From: DATBLZ01 sp036555065
Lineage (GTDB): Bacteria; Pseudomonadota; Gammaproteobacteria; Steroidobacterales; Rariloculaceae
Direction: 5' to 3'
Assembly (NCBI GenBank): GCA_036555065.1
Contig: DATBLZ010000119.1
Location: 1 to 13,353 of the forward strand
Length of the DNA stretch: 13,353 bases
In this document: piece by piece, positions 7,469-12,953 of the stretch
How the letters are laid out: every line of letters begins with the position of its first letter
How positions within the stretch are numbered: position 1 is the stretch's first letter
The notes under the pieces: model-generated
Seen by the model: the letters and a program-made list of their open reading frames with translations, nothing else
Database searches by the model: none
Told to the model about the DNA's origin: nothing
Made by a program: the position numbers and the translations under genes

Positions 7469-7939
7469 CTACGGTGAAGGCGCCGTCGGCCGCATGTTGC
7501 GGATCGCCGCGATTTTCCACCCGTCGGCTTCGCGGCGGAGCAGGATCGACGTCAGCATGTGCTGGTCGGTGCCGTCGGCGCGGCCGATGCTGTCGTAGCG
7601 GCCATCGGCAATCGCAACATCGGGTGTGAGAAACCGCAGCGAGTCGACGGTGATCGTGCGCCGGCCGCCCGTTGATTGAGTCGTTGCGAGCGATCCCGAG
7701 ACGACGGTGTCGCGCCCGCTGCGCATGTTGCCCGAAGTCTGGCGCTGATCGACGTCGGGCGTGAGGATTGCCGTCAAGCCTGCGGCGTCGTTCGCCTCGC
7801 GCGTGTCGATGAACGCCTGTATCACGGCACGGATCGCGGCCTCGTCAGCTGCGCGCCCGGCGTCTTGCGCGAGCGCAGCGCCCGCGAGCGCGACACCCGC
7901 GAGAGCGGCACACGCGGCTGCGATCAAGCGAACGTACAT
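7469..7939 (-). CDS. Secreted SnoaL/DUF4440-like protein (SgcJ/EcaC type)
   Basis: A 156-residue protein with a signal peptide (MYVRLIAAACAALAGVALAGAALA, cleaved before Gln25) followed by one NTF2-like domain. The pattern fits the SgcJ/EcaC and DUF4440 group: an N-terminal helix AAIRAVIQAFIDTREANDAAGLTAIL (35-59), a strand-rich middle with GRDTV, and a C-terminal LTSILLRREADGWKIAAIRNM (129-149). These cone-shaped domains bind small hydrophobic ligands or act as isomerases or cyclases. No catalytic residues can be assigned here. It is the first gene of a likely two-gene operon with the exported dehalogenase and, being secreted itself, may share its compartment. The start is only 23 bp from the divergent decarboxylase start. 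The ribosome site is weak (TAGGCC), and the promoter may lie inside the neighbouring gene. Confidence 0.85.
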   Translation of the reverse strand: MYVRLIAAACAALAGVALAGAALAQDAGRAADEAAIRAVIQAFIDTREANDAAGLTAILTPDVDQRQTSGNMRSGRDTVVSGSLATTQSTGGRRTITVDSLRFLTPDVAIADGRYDSIGRADGTDQHMLTSILLRREADGWKIAAIRNMRPTAPSP

Positions 7940-7962
7940 CGGCCTAGCGTACCATCGACGTC

Positions 7963-9315
7963 ATGAAGTCGTTGCTCGAAGATGCGCTGCGCCGGGCCGT
8001 CGCCTACCTCGATTCCCTGAAGGACCGGCCCGTGCGGCCCTCGCCCAAGGCCGTCGCGGAGCTCGCCGCGCTCGATGAGCCGCTGCCCGAGCGGCCAACG
8101 GAGGCCAAGGACGTGCTCGCGCGTCTCGACGCGCTCATCGCACCCGCAACGATGGCGATGGCCGGCCCGCGTTTTTTCGGTTTCGTGATCGGCGGCTCGC
8201 TGCCGGTCGCGCTCGCGGCCAATTGGCTCGCGGGCGCCTGGGACCAGAACACGGGCTACTACGCTTCCACACCCGGTGTCTCGCGCCTCGAGGAAGTCGC
8301 GCTGCGCTGGCTCTTGGAGCTACTCGACCTGCCGCGGGAATCCGCGGGCGGCTTCGTCACGGGCGCGACGGTCGCGAACTTCACGGCGCTCGCAGCGGCG
8401 CGGAACGCCGTTCTCGCCCGCGTCGGTTGGAACGTCGAGGCCGCCGGATTGATCGGTGCTCCGCCGATCCAAGTGATCGTCGGCGAGGAATGTCATCCGA
8501 CCCTATCGAAGTCCCTCGGCATGCTGGGCTTAGGGCGCGCGCGTGTGCTGCGCGTGCCGGTCGACGCCCAGGGCCGTATGCGGGCCGCGGCGCTGCCCAC
8601 GGTCTCGGGCCCGACGATCCTGTGCTTGCAAGCGGGCAACGTGAATACCGGCGCATTCGACCCGTTCGCGGAGATATGCCCCAAGGCACGCGCCGCCGGC
8701 GTATGGATCCACGTCGACGGAGCGTTCGGGCTTTGGGCACGCGCCTCGCGCGCGCTCTGCCCGCTCACGCGCGGCCTCGAGCTCGCGGACTCGTGGGCGA
8801 CGGACGCGCACAAATGGCTCAATGTGCCTTACGACTCAGGCATCGCGTTCGTGCGCTGCGGCGATGCGCTGCGCGCCGCGATGGCCATCACTGCGGAGTA
8901 CTTGCCGACCGAGAGCGACCACCGCAACCCTTCCGACTACACCCCCGAGCTCTCGCGGCGCGCCCGCGGCGTCGAGATCTGGGCGGCGCTGCGCGCGCTC
9001 GGCCGCCAAGGTGTCAGCGAGCTCATCGAGCGCAACTGCCGGCAAGCGCGCCGTTTCGCCGCGCGGCTCCGAACTGCCGGTTACCAGGTGCTGAATGACG
9101 TCGTGCTCAATCAAGTGCTCGTCAAGCTCGGCGACGACGCGACGACGCGCCGCGCGATCGAGGCGATTCAAGCCGATGGAACCTGCTGGGCGGGCGTCAC
9201 GGTATGGCAAGGCCATACGGCGATGCGCATCAGCGTGTGCTCGTGGGCGACGACCGACGAGGACGTCGAGCGCAGCGCCGACGCGATGATCCGCTGCGCG
9301 CGAGCCGTCGCGTAA
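7963..9315 (+). CDS. PLP-dependent group II decarboxylase
   Basis: A 450-residue fold-type I PLP enzyme of the group II (aromatic-amino-acid/glutamate) decarboxylase family, cytoplasmic. The Schiff-base lysine is Lys284 in DAHKWLN. Asp252 (HVDGAFG) should contact the cofactor pyridine nitrogen, and His178 (EECHPTLSKS) should stack on the ring. GFVTGATVANFTAL (130-143) forms part of the phosphate-binding region, and the small C-terminal domain ends with a MRISVCSWAT strand (421-430). Length and domain order are normal, so the gene looks intact. The amino-acid substrate cannot be read from sequence, and many members of this subgroup are annotated only as pyridoxal-dependent decarboxylase or aminotransferase. 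No Shine-Dalgarno is visible before the ATG, but MKSLLEDALRRAVAYLDSL fits the family N-terminus, so I keep this start. It is convergent with the NHL lipoprotein gene, 33 bp away. Confidence 0.93.
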   Translation: MKSLLEDALRRAVAYLDSLKDRPVRPSPKAVAELAALDEPLPERPTEAKDVLARLDALIAPATMAMAGPRFFGFVIGGSLPVALAANWLAGAWDQNTGYYASTPGVSRLEEVALRWLLELLDLPRESAGGFVTGATVANFTALAAARNAVLARVGWNVEAAGLIGAPPIQVIVGEECHPTLSKSLGMLGLGRARVLRVPVDAQGRMRAAALPTVSGPTILCLQAGNVNTGAFDPFAEICPKARAAGVWIHVDGAFGLWARASRALCPLTRGLELADSWATDAHKWLNVPYDSGIAFVRCGDALRAAMAITAEYLPTESDHRNPSDYTPELSRRARGVEIWAALRALGRQGVSELIERNCRQARRFAARLRTAGYQVLNDVVLNQVLVKLGDDATTRRAIEAIQADGTCWAGVTVWQGHTAMRISVCSWATTDEDVERSADAMIRCARAVA

Positions 9316-9348
9316 ATAGACTACGGCGACGTGCGCCGCGGCGCGGGC

Positions 9349-10659
9349 TCAGGGCGCCTTCCAGGTATCCCAAGTACGCAGAATCTGGCCCGCCATCTTG
9401 TCGGGATCCGCGCCCGGAATCGGCTCGAACTTCTGCACGCGGCCGTAGAAGCAATCCGCGAGGTACAAGTTGCCGAGCTGATCCGTCGAGATGCCGTGCG
9501 AGCAGCCGATTCGACCCGGCTGGCCGCCGGGCGCGCCCCAGCTGTAGAGGAAATTGCCGTCGAGGTCGAACTTGAGTATGCGGTTCGTGAACGCATCGCC
9601 GGCCCAGATGAACCCTTTGTCGTCGATGAAGTGGTTCGTCACGAGCGTGCCCTGGCTCGCGGGCCAGTGCGGCGAGCGCAGCGGCCACATATCGAGGAAA
9701 TTGCCGTCGGTATCGAACACCTGCATGCGCTGGTGGCCGCGATCGACGACGAAAAGCCGCTGGTCGGCGCTGATCGCGATGCTGTGAACCGTGTTGAACT
9801 CGTTCGGCCCGGGGTTCTGCGGGTCCGCGGGCGCCCGGCCCCAGTCCTTGATGAACTGGTCGTCGGGGCCGAACTTCGCGACGCGCGTGCCGCCGTAGCC
9901 GTCGGTGATGAAGTACGTGCCATCGGGGAGCCACGCGATATCGGTCGGACGATCGAACGTGTTCGGCCCGCGGCCGCGCACCCCGAGCTCGCCTTTGCTC
10001 ATCTCGAGCTGCCCGTCATACGTGAACCGATAGATCATGTGGAGCTGGTCGTCGATGATCCAAACGTGCTTCTCGGGATCGTAGGGGCTGATCTTGATCT
10101 GATGCGGTCCGCGGCCGCAGGGCAGCTGGCTGAACATCGGGTCGAGGTGCGGCCACTCGTCGATGAGGTTGCCTTCGGCGTCGACGACGAAAATCGAGTG
10201 CTCCCAACGACGCTCCCAACCGCGCTTCGGCTCCTCGCCGCAGGTCGCGGTGATGCCGTCGCCGTTGCCGGTCGAATTGCCGCGCGAAGGATTGAGCGCG
10301 GCGTACGGCGTCCACGGCGCTGCGCCTGCGGGCAGCGGCAGCTCGCCGCGCATCGCGATCCAGATGCGGTCTGGGCTCTCGGCATACACGCCGCCGAACG
10401 AGCCCCACGTCCAACCGTCGTGCGAATGGCGCGTGTCGGGCAACGGCTTCGGCCAATTCTCGACGACGCGATACGGCCCCGTCGGCCAATCGTGGTAGCT
10501 CCAGCGCTCGGCGCGCGCGGGTTGTGCACGAGCGTCGCCCGCGGTTGTCGCGGCCGCGCCGGCCCCGTCGGCGCCTTCGCGCTGCACGCAGCCAGCAAGA
10601 CCCAAAACCGTCGTGAGCGCCGCGACGAGCGCGGCGCCTCTAGACAATGTGTCACGCAT
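9349..10659 (-). CDS. NHL-repeat beta-propeller lipoprotein (peptidylglycine lyase-like)
   Basis: A 436-residue lipoprotein with an N-terminal signal and lipobox LAGC (21-24). A low-complexity Ala/Gly linker to about residue 50 leads into a six-bladed NHL-type propeller. Repeats are visible as GPHQIKISPYDPEKHVWIID, RPTDIAWLPDGTYFITDGYG, VHSIAISADQRLFVVDRGHQR, TNHFIDDKGFIWAGDAFTNRI and SHGISTDQLGNLYLADCFYGRV. Sequences like this are often annotated as peptidyl-alpha-hydroxyglycine alpha-amidating lyase, the second half of peptide amidation, but the window has no partner monooxygenase, so that activity is uncertain. Other roles are ligand binding or a lactonase-like hydrolysis. The start has an unusually strong GGGAGGGGG ribosome site at 10664-10672. 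It lies 73 bp downstream of the nuclease gene on the same strand, and the two may share a transcript. Confidence 0.9.
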   Translation of the reverse strand: MRDTLSRGAALVAALTTVLGLAGCVQREGADGAGAAATTAGDARAQPARAERWSYHDWPTGPYRVVENWPKPLPDTRHSHDGWTWGSFGGVYAESPDRIWIAMRGELPLPAGAAPWTPYAALNPSRGNSTGNGDGITATCGEEPKRGWERRWEHSIFVVDAEGNLIDEWPHLDPMFSQLPCGRGPHQIKISPYDPEKHVWIIDDQLHMIYRFTYDGQLEMSKGELGVRGRGPNTFDRPTDIAWLPDGTYFITDGYGGTRVAKFGPDDQFIKDWGRAPADPQNPGPNEFNTVHSIAISADQRLFVVDRGHQRMQVFDTDGNFLDMWPLRSPHWPASQGTLVTNHFIDDKGFIWAGDAFTNRILKFDLDGNFLYSWGAPGGQPGRIGCSHGISTDQLGNLYLADCFYGRVQKFEPIPGADPDKMAGQILRTWDTWKAP

Positions 10660-10732
10660 AGGACCCCCTCCCGACTCAATTGTGCCTCAAGCGCAATCAA
10701 TCGGCATCGCCGTACCGCCGTGCACCCGGCGG

Positions 10733-11425
10733 CTACCCCCGCGGAGCCCGCCACCCTGCGCGGCGCGCCTCGGCCTCCGAGCAGAACCAACGCTCGCCAC
10801 GCGACTCGTTGATGCCCGTCGCATCGTACGACCTCGAGCCCGGCACGTGGTAAATGTGCTCGCCCGCGTCGTTGATGTTGCCTTTGATCCGACAGCGGGA
10901 CGACGGCGCTGTCCCGCGCGCGGCCGGAGCGTTGTCGGTCGATTCGCGATCGTCGTTGTTCGCACGTCGCCAATCCCAGGGTGGCGTGAACGTGCTCGCC
11001 CAGACGCCCCGGCGCTGTGCATGCGCACGAGATTCCTCATCGACGTAGTCGTCGCTGTACCGCCGATACGCGAGCGCGAGGCCCGCGGCCGCCATCTCCG
11101 CGGCGAGATCAACGGCTCCATTCCTGCAGACGGCCACGGTGCGGCCGTAGGAGTCGGTATCCATTCTTCTACACGTGATCTTGCGAGCGTCGACGAGCTC
11201 GCGGAGCTTCTCGGTCGCGGCCCGGCCGCAGTTCCACGTCGCGGCACCGTCGCCGCACGTCTGCCGGCCTTCGGGCGCATCGACGCCGTAGAGCCGAATC
11301 GAGGTCGCGCCGATCTCGAGCGAGTCGCCGTCGATGACGGTCGCAGGGCCGGTCTCGCTCACCGCCGGCGCGCAAGCGCAGAGGGAGGCCAAAACAGCCA
11401 AAGCCAGAAACGAGCAGGTGCGCAT
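10733..11425 (-). CDS. Secreted thermonuclease (SNase) with C-terminal sunset-like domain
   Basis: A 230-residue exported nuclease. A signal peptide (MRTCSFLALAVLASLCACA) precedes a staphylococcal-nuclease fold of about residues 25-150. The motifs are VIDGDSLEI (30-38, Asp32 and Asp34 for calcium), RLYGVDAPE (44-52, with Arg44, Asp49 and Glu52 catalytic or metal-binding) and SYGRTVAVC (92-100, with Arg95 the second catalytic arginine). All SNase catalytic positions are present. After a polar linker, residues 177-228 (CRIKGNINDAGEHIYHVPGS ... ERWFCSEAEARRAGWR) match the small domain I know as the sunset domain, often found at the end of secreted nucleases. Cysteines in the lipobox region (LCAC) do not fit a canonical lipobox, so I predict a soluble protein. 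The ribosome site is GGAAGA (11435-11440). Nucleic-acid degradation in periplasm or medium is the likely role. Confidence 0.92.
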   Translation of the reverse strand: MRTCSFLALAVLASLCACAPAVSETGPATVIDGDSLEIGATSIRLYGVDAPEGRQTCGDGAATWNCGRAATEKLRELVDARKITCRRMDTDSYGRTVAVCRNGAVDLAAEMAAAGLALAYRRYSDDYVDEESRAHAQRRGVWASTFTPPWDWRRANNDDRESTDNAPAARGTAPSSRCRIKGNINDAGEHIYHVPGSRSYDATGINESRGERWFCSEAEARRAGWRAPRG

Positions 11426-11452
11426 TAGGTGTCGTCTTCCCGGAGCGAGCTC

Positions 11453-11458
11453 ATTCTA
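11453..11458 (-). promoter_or_regulatory. -10 box candidate for the nuclease gene
   Basis: TAGAAT on the minus strand matches the sigma70 -10 consensus at five of six positions and would start RNA near 11446, about 20 nt before the nuclease ATG at 11425. The -35 position at 17-bp spacing reads CCGCTG, which is poor, so activation or a different sigma factor may be needed. Confidence 0.4.
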
Positions 11459-11460
11459 TC

Positions 11461-11488
11461 CGCGATTCGCGTTGACAGCGGCGCGATT
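11461..11488. promoter_or_regulatory. Possible operator between divergent promoters
   Basis: CGCGATTCGCG (11461-11471) is an inverted repeat of 5-bp half-sites. The heptamer CGCGATT recurs at 11482-11488, exactly 21 bp downstream, about two helical turns. Both copies sit between the nuclease -10 and the transporter -10, one abutting and one following the TTGACA box. In a GC-rich genome CG-rich palindromes are common by chance, so this is tentative. Confidence 0.25.
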
Positions 11489-11500
11489 TCCCGCGACGAT
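11472..11500 (+). promoter_or_regulatory. Sigma70-type promoter for the exporter leader RNA
   Basis: A perfect TTGACA (11472-11477), a 17-bp spacer and GACGAT (11495-11500, keeping the important A2, A5 and T6) form a good sigma70 promoter with RNA starting near 11507. The resulting leader runs into the terminator at 11599-11633 before it reaches the exporter ATG at 11671. Confidence 0.5.
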
Positions 11501-11529
11501 GGCGCCCCATGTCGCGTCGCGCCCATTGG

Positions 11530-11574
11530 ATGATTTCCGTACACCTTGCCAAAGAGAGGTGCAGGGCGCGGTAG
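11530..11574 (+). CDS. Possible leader peptide MISVHLAKERCRAR
   Basis: An ATG at 11530 opens a 14-codon frame ending at TAG (11572-11574). An in-frame ATG at 11509 would give 21 residues (adding MSRRAHW). The frame runs through the CACCT and GGTGC pairing strands, so a translating ribosome would decide which hairpin forms, as in classic attenuation. There is no convincing ribosome site, no run of one regulatory amino acid, and short ORFs are frequent by chance, so this is weak. Confidence 0.2.
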   Translation: MISVHLAKERCRAR

Positions 11575-11608
11575 CTTACGTTCTCGAACCAACCGAAGGC
11601 CCCGCACC
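11542..11608 (+). promoter_or_regulatory. Mutually exclusive leader hairpins (antiterminator region)
   Basis: Stem A pairs CACCT (11542-11546) with AGGTG (11557-11561). Stem B, the candidate antiterminator, pairs GGTGC and GGGC (11558-11562 and 11564-11567) with GCCC and GCACC (11599-11602 and 11604-11608): nine of ten positions pair, with one A/C mismatch. An inner CGGT (11569-11572) with ACCG (11592-11595) stacks inside B. B takes the 5' strand of the terminator stem, and A takes the 5' strand of B, so A plus terminator (off) and B (on) exclude each other. I compared it by eye with lysine, glycine, SAM, TPP, guanidine and preQ1 aptamers and found no full match. Confidence 0.5.
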
Positions 11609-11633
11609 CACCAAGGCTGCGGGGCTTTTTTTT
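11599..11633 (+). terminator. Intrinsic terminator in the exporter leader
   Basis: GCCCCGCA (11599-11606) pairs perfectly with TGCGGGGC (11618-11625) across an 11-nt loop and is followed at once by eight Ts (11626-11633). The T-tract exists only in plus-strand direction, yet no plus-strand gene ends upstream, so it either terminates a short RNA or attenuates the exporter gene that starts 38 nt later. Confidence 0.9.
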
Positions 11634-11670
11634 CGCGCGCTTTTTTTCACGCTCGTCGAAAGGATGCCCG

Positions 11671-12636
11671 ATGTTGTCCGCAACTGCGCCATCGAGAGTC
11701 AAGGTGATCCTCGCGTTCGCCGCGATCTATCTCGTTTGGGGCTCGACGTACCTCGCGATCTTGTTCGCAATCCAAACGCTGCCGCCGTTTCTGATGTCCG
11801 GCGTGCGGTTCCTGATCGCGGGCTCCCTCCTCTATGCGTGGGCGCGCTTGCACGGCGCCGCGCGCCCGACGCACGCGCAGTGGATCGCGACGGGCGTCGC
11901 CGGGGCGCTGCTCCTCCTCGGCGGCAACGGCCTCGTCGTGTGGTCGGAGACGCGCGTCGCCTCGGGCGTGACGGCGCTTCTCGTCGGCATCGTGCCGTGC
12001 TGGATGGTGCTCATCGATTGGCTGCGCCCGCGCGGCGTGCGCCCCGGCGCGCAGGTCGTGCTCGGTCTCGCGCTCGGGCTCGTCGGGTTGATCTCATTGA
12101 TCGGCCCCGATTCGCTGCTCGGCGGCGGGCGGGCCGATTACCTCGGCGTTGGCGCCGTGCTGCTCGCGTGTCTGTCTTGGGCGGGCGGGTCGATCTACTC
12201 GCGGCACGCACCGATGCCGCCGGCGCCGTTCTTGTCGACGGCGATGCAGATGCTCGTCGGCGGTGTCGCGCTGTCGGTGTTGGGTCTCGGGTTGGGCGAG
12301 CCGTGGCGCGTGGATCCGTCGGCGTTTTCAGAGCGCTCGATCCTCGCGTTGCTTTATCTGGTCGTGTTCGGGTCGATCGTCGCGTTCTCGGCGTACGTGT
12401 GGCTCCTGCGAGTCAGCACACCGGCGCGCGTGAGCACTTACGCGTACGTCAACCCCGTGGTCGCGGTGTTTCTCGGCTGGCTGCTCGCCGATGAAGCATT
12501 GACCGTGCGCATGCTGATCGCGGCCGCGGTCATCGTCAGTGGCGTCGCGCTGATTACGCTTGCGCCCAAGGCCGTGGAGGCGCGGTCCTCGCCTGCGGAG
12601 CCCGTTGCCGTGCCTGCCACGAGACGCGGTCCGTAG
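11671..12636 (+). CDS. yedA: EamA/DMT-family exporter, YedA type
   Basis: A 321-residue inner-membrane transporter with ten predicted helices in two EamA halves (about residues 11-140 and 150-292). It resembles E. coli YedA at the diagnostic spots: IYLVWGSTYLAI in helix 1, SGVRFLIAGSLLYAW in helix 2, NGLVVWSE near helix 4, LSWAGGSIYSRH in helix 6, VVFGSIVAFSAYVWLL in helix 8 and STYAYVNPVVAVFLGWLLADE in helix 9. Members export metabolites or drugs, and the substrate of YedA itself is not firmly known. The start is backed by AAAGGA (11659-11664). The C-terminal 30 residues are a polar cytoplasmic tail. It is divergent from the nuclease and preceded by a terminator-bearing leader, so expression probably depends on readthrough. 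No other membrane or regulator gene accompanies it. Confidence 0.92.
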   Translation: MLSATAPSRVKVILAFAAIYLVWGSTYLAILFAIQTLPPFLMSGVRFLIAGSLLYAWARLHGAARPTHAQWIATGVAGALLLLGGNGLVVWSETRVASGVTALLVGIVPCWMVLIDWLRPRGVRPGAQVVLGLALGLVGLISLIGPDSLLGGGRADYLGVGAVLLACLSWAGGSIYSRHAPMPPAPFLSTAMQMLVGGVALSVLGLGLGEPWRVDPSAFSERSILALLYLVVFGSIVAFSAYVWLLRVSTPARVSTYAYVNPVVAVFLGWLLADEALTVRMLIAAAVIVSGVALITLAPKAVEARSSPAEPVAVPATRRGP

Positions 12637-12660
12637 CGCCGCTCATTGCCAGAATTCGCC

Positions 12661-12682
12661 GGCAGCCCGTCAGGATGCTGCC
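12661..12682 (+). terminator. Hairpin after the exporter gene
   Basis: GGCAGC (12661-12666) and GCTGCC (12677-12682) form a perfect 6-bp stem with a 10-nt loop, 24 nt after the exporter stop. No T-tract follows, so termination without help from Rho is unlikely. Confidence 0.25.
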
Positions 12683-12728
12683 ATGACGCCGCGGCATGCT
12701 CGATCTCGCAATCTGGAGAGGGACGAGC

Positions 12729-12953
12729 ATGTATGCAGGCGCGGAATTGGGGTTGTCACACACGGAGTCCGACTTCGCCGCGGAAATTTCTACGTTCGTA
12801 TGGCTCGGTAGTTTCACGGACCGGATGGCCCGTGCCGTGCTGCGCGCGCACGCGCGAGCGTGCCGCCGCACGCCGCGGGGTCAGGCGCTGTTTACGGCGG
12901 CGCTCGTTCGCGTGTATTGCCGGTGCCGGGAGCGGCAGGACCTCTGCAGCTAA
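12729..12953 (+). CDS. Small hypothetical protein, doubtful
   Basis: A 74-residue frame starting at ATG 12729 with a good purine-rich ribosome site, GGAGAGGGA at 12715-12723. I recognise no family. The sequence begins MYAGAELGLSHTESDFAAEI, has a hydrophobic/Arg helix in the middle (RMARAVLRAHARACRR) and five cysteines, most near the C-terminus (VYCRCRERQDLC), which could bind metal. It overlaps, on the opposite strand, the non-conserved C-terminus of the HNH gene, so at most one of the two is likely to be functional coding here. It could be a small DNA-binding or regulatory protein, or chance. Confidence 0.35.
   Translation: MYAGAELGLSHTESDFAAEISTFVWLGSFTDRMARAVLRAHARACRRTPRGQALFTAALVRVYCRCRERQDLCS

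Noticed and set aside
7437..7520. ATG at 7520 as the dehalogenase start
   Set aside because: It would overlap the upstream gene and bury the Tat signal. The ATG at 7436 has a ribosome site.
9331..10812. A 493-codon plus-strand open frame opposite the NHL lipoprotein
   Set aside because: No signal, motif or ribosome site. The opposite strand has a lipobox, NHL blades and a strong ribosome site.
11554..11600. Partial resemblance to lysine (GAGAGGTGC) and glycine (ACCGAAGG) riboswitch signatures
   Set aside because: The region is far too short for a lysine aptamer and lacks the second glycine-box strand. Only isolated short matches are present.
11558..11613. tRNA-like 3' end (GCACCCACCA) with a complementary GGTGC upstream
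   Set aside because: The span of about 55 nt is too short for a tRNA and there is no T-arm or anticodon arm. The same bases form the attenuator helices.
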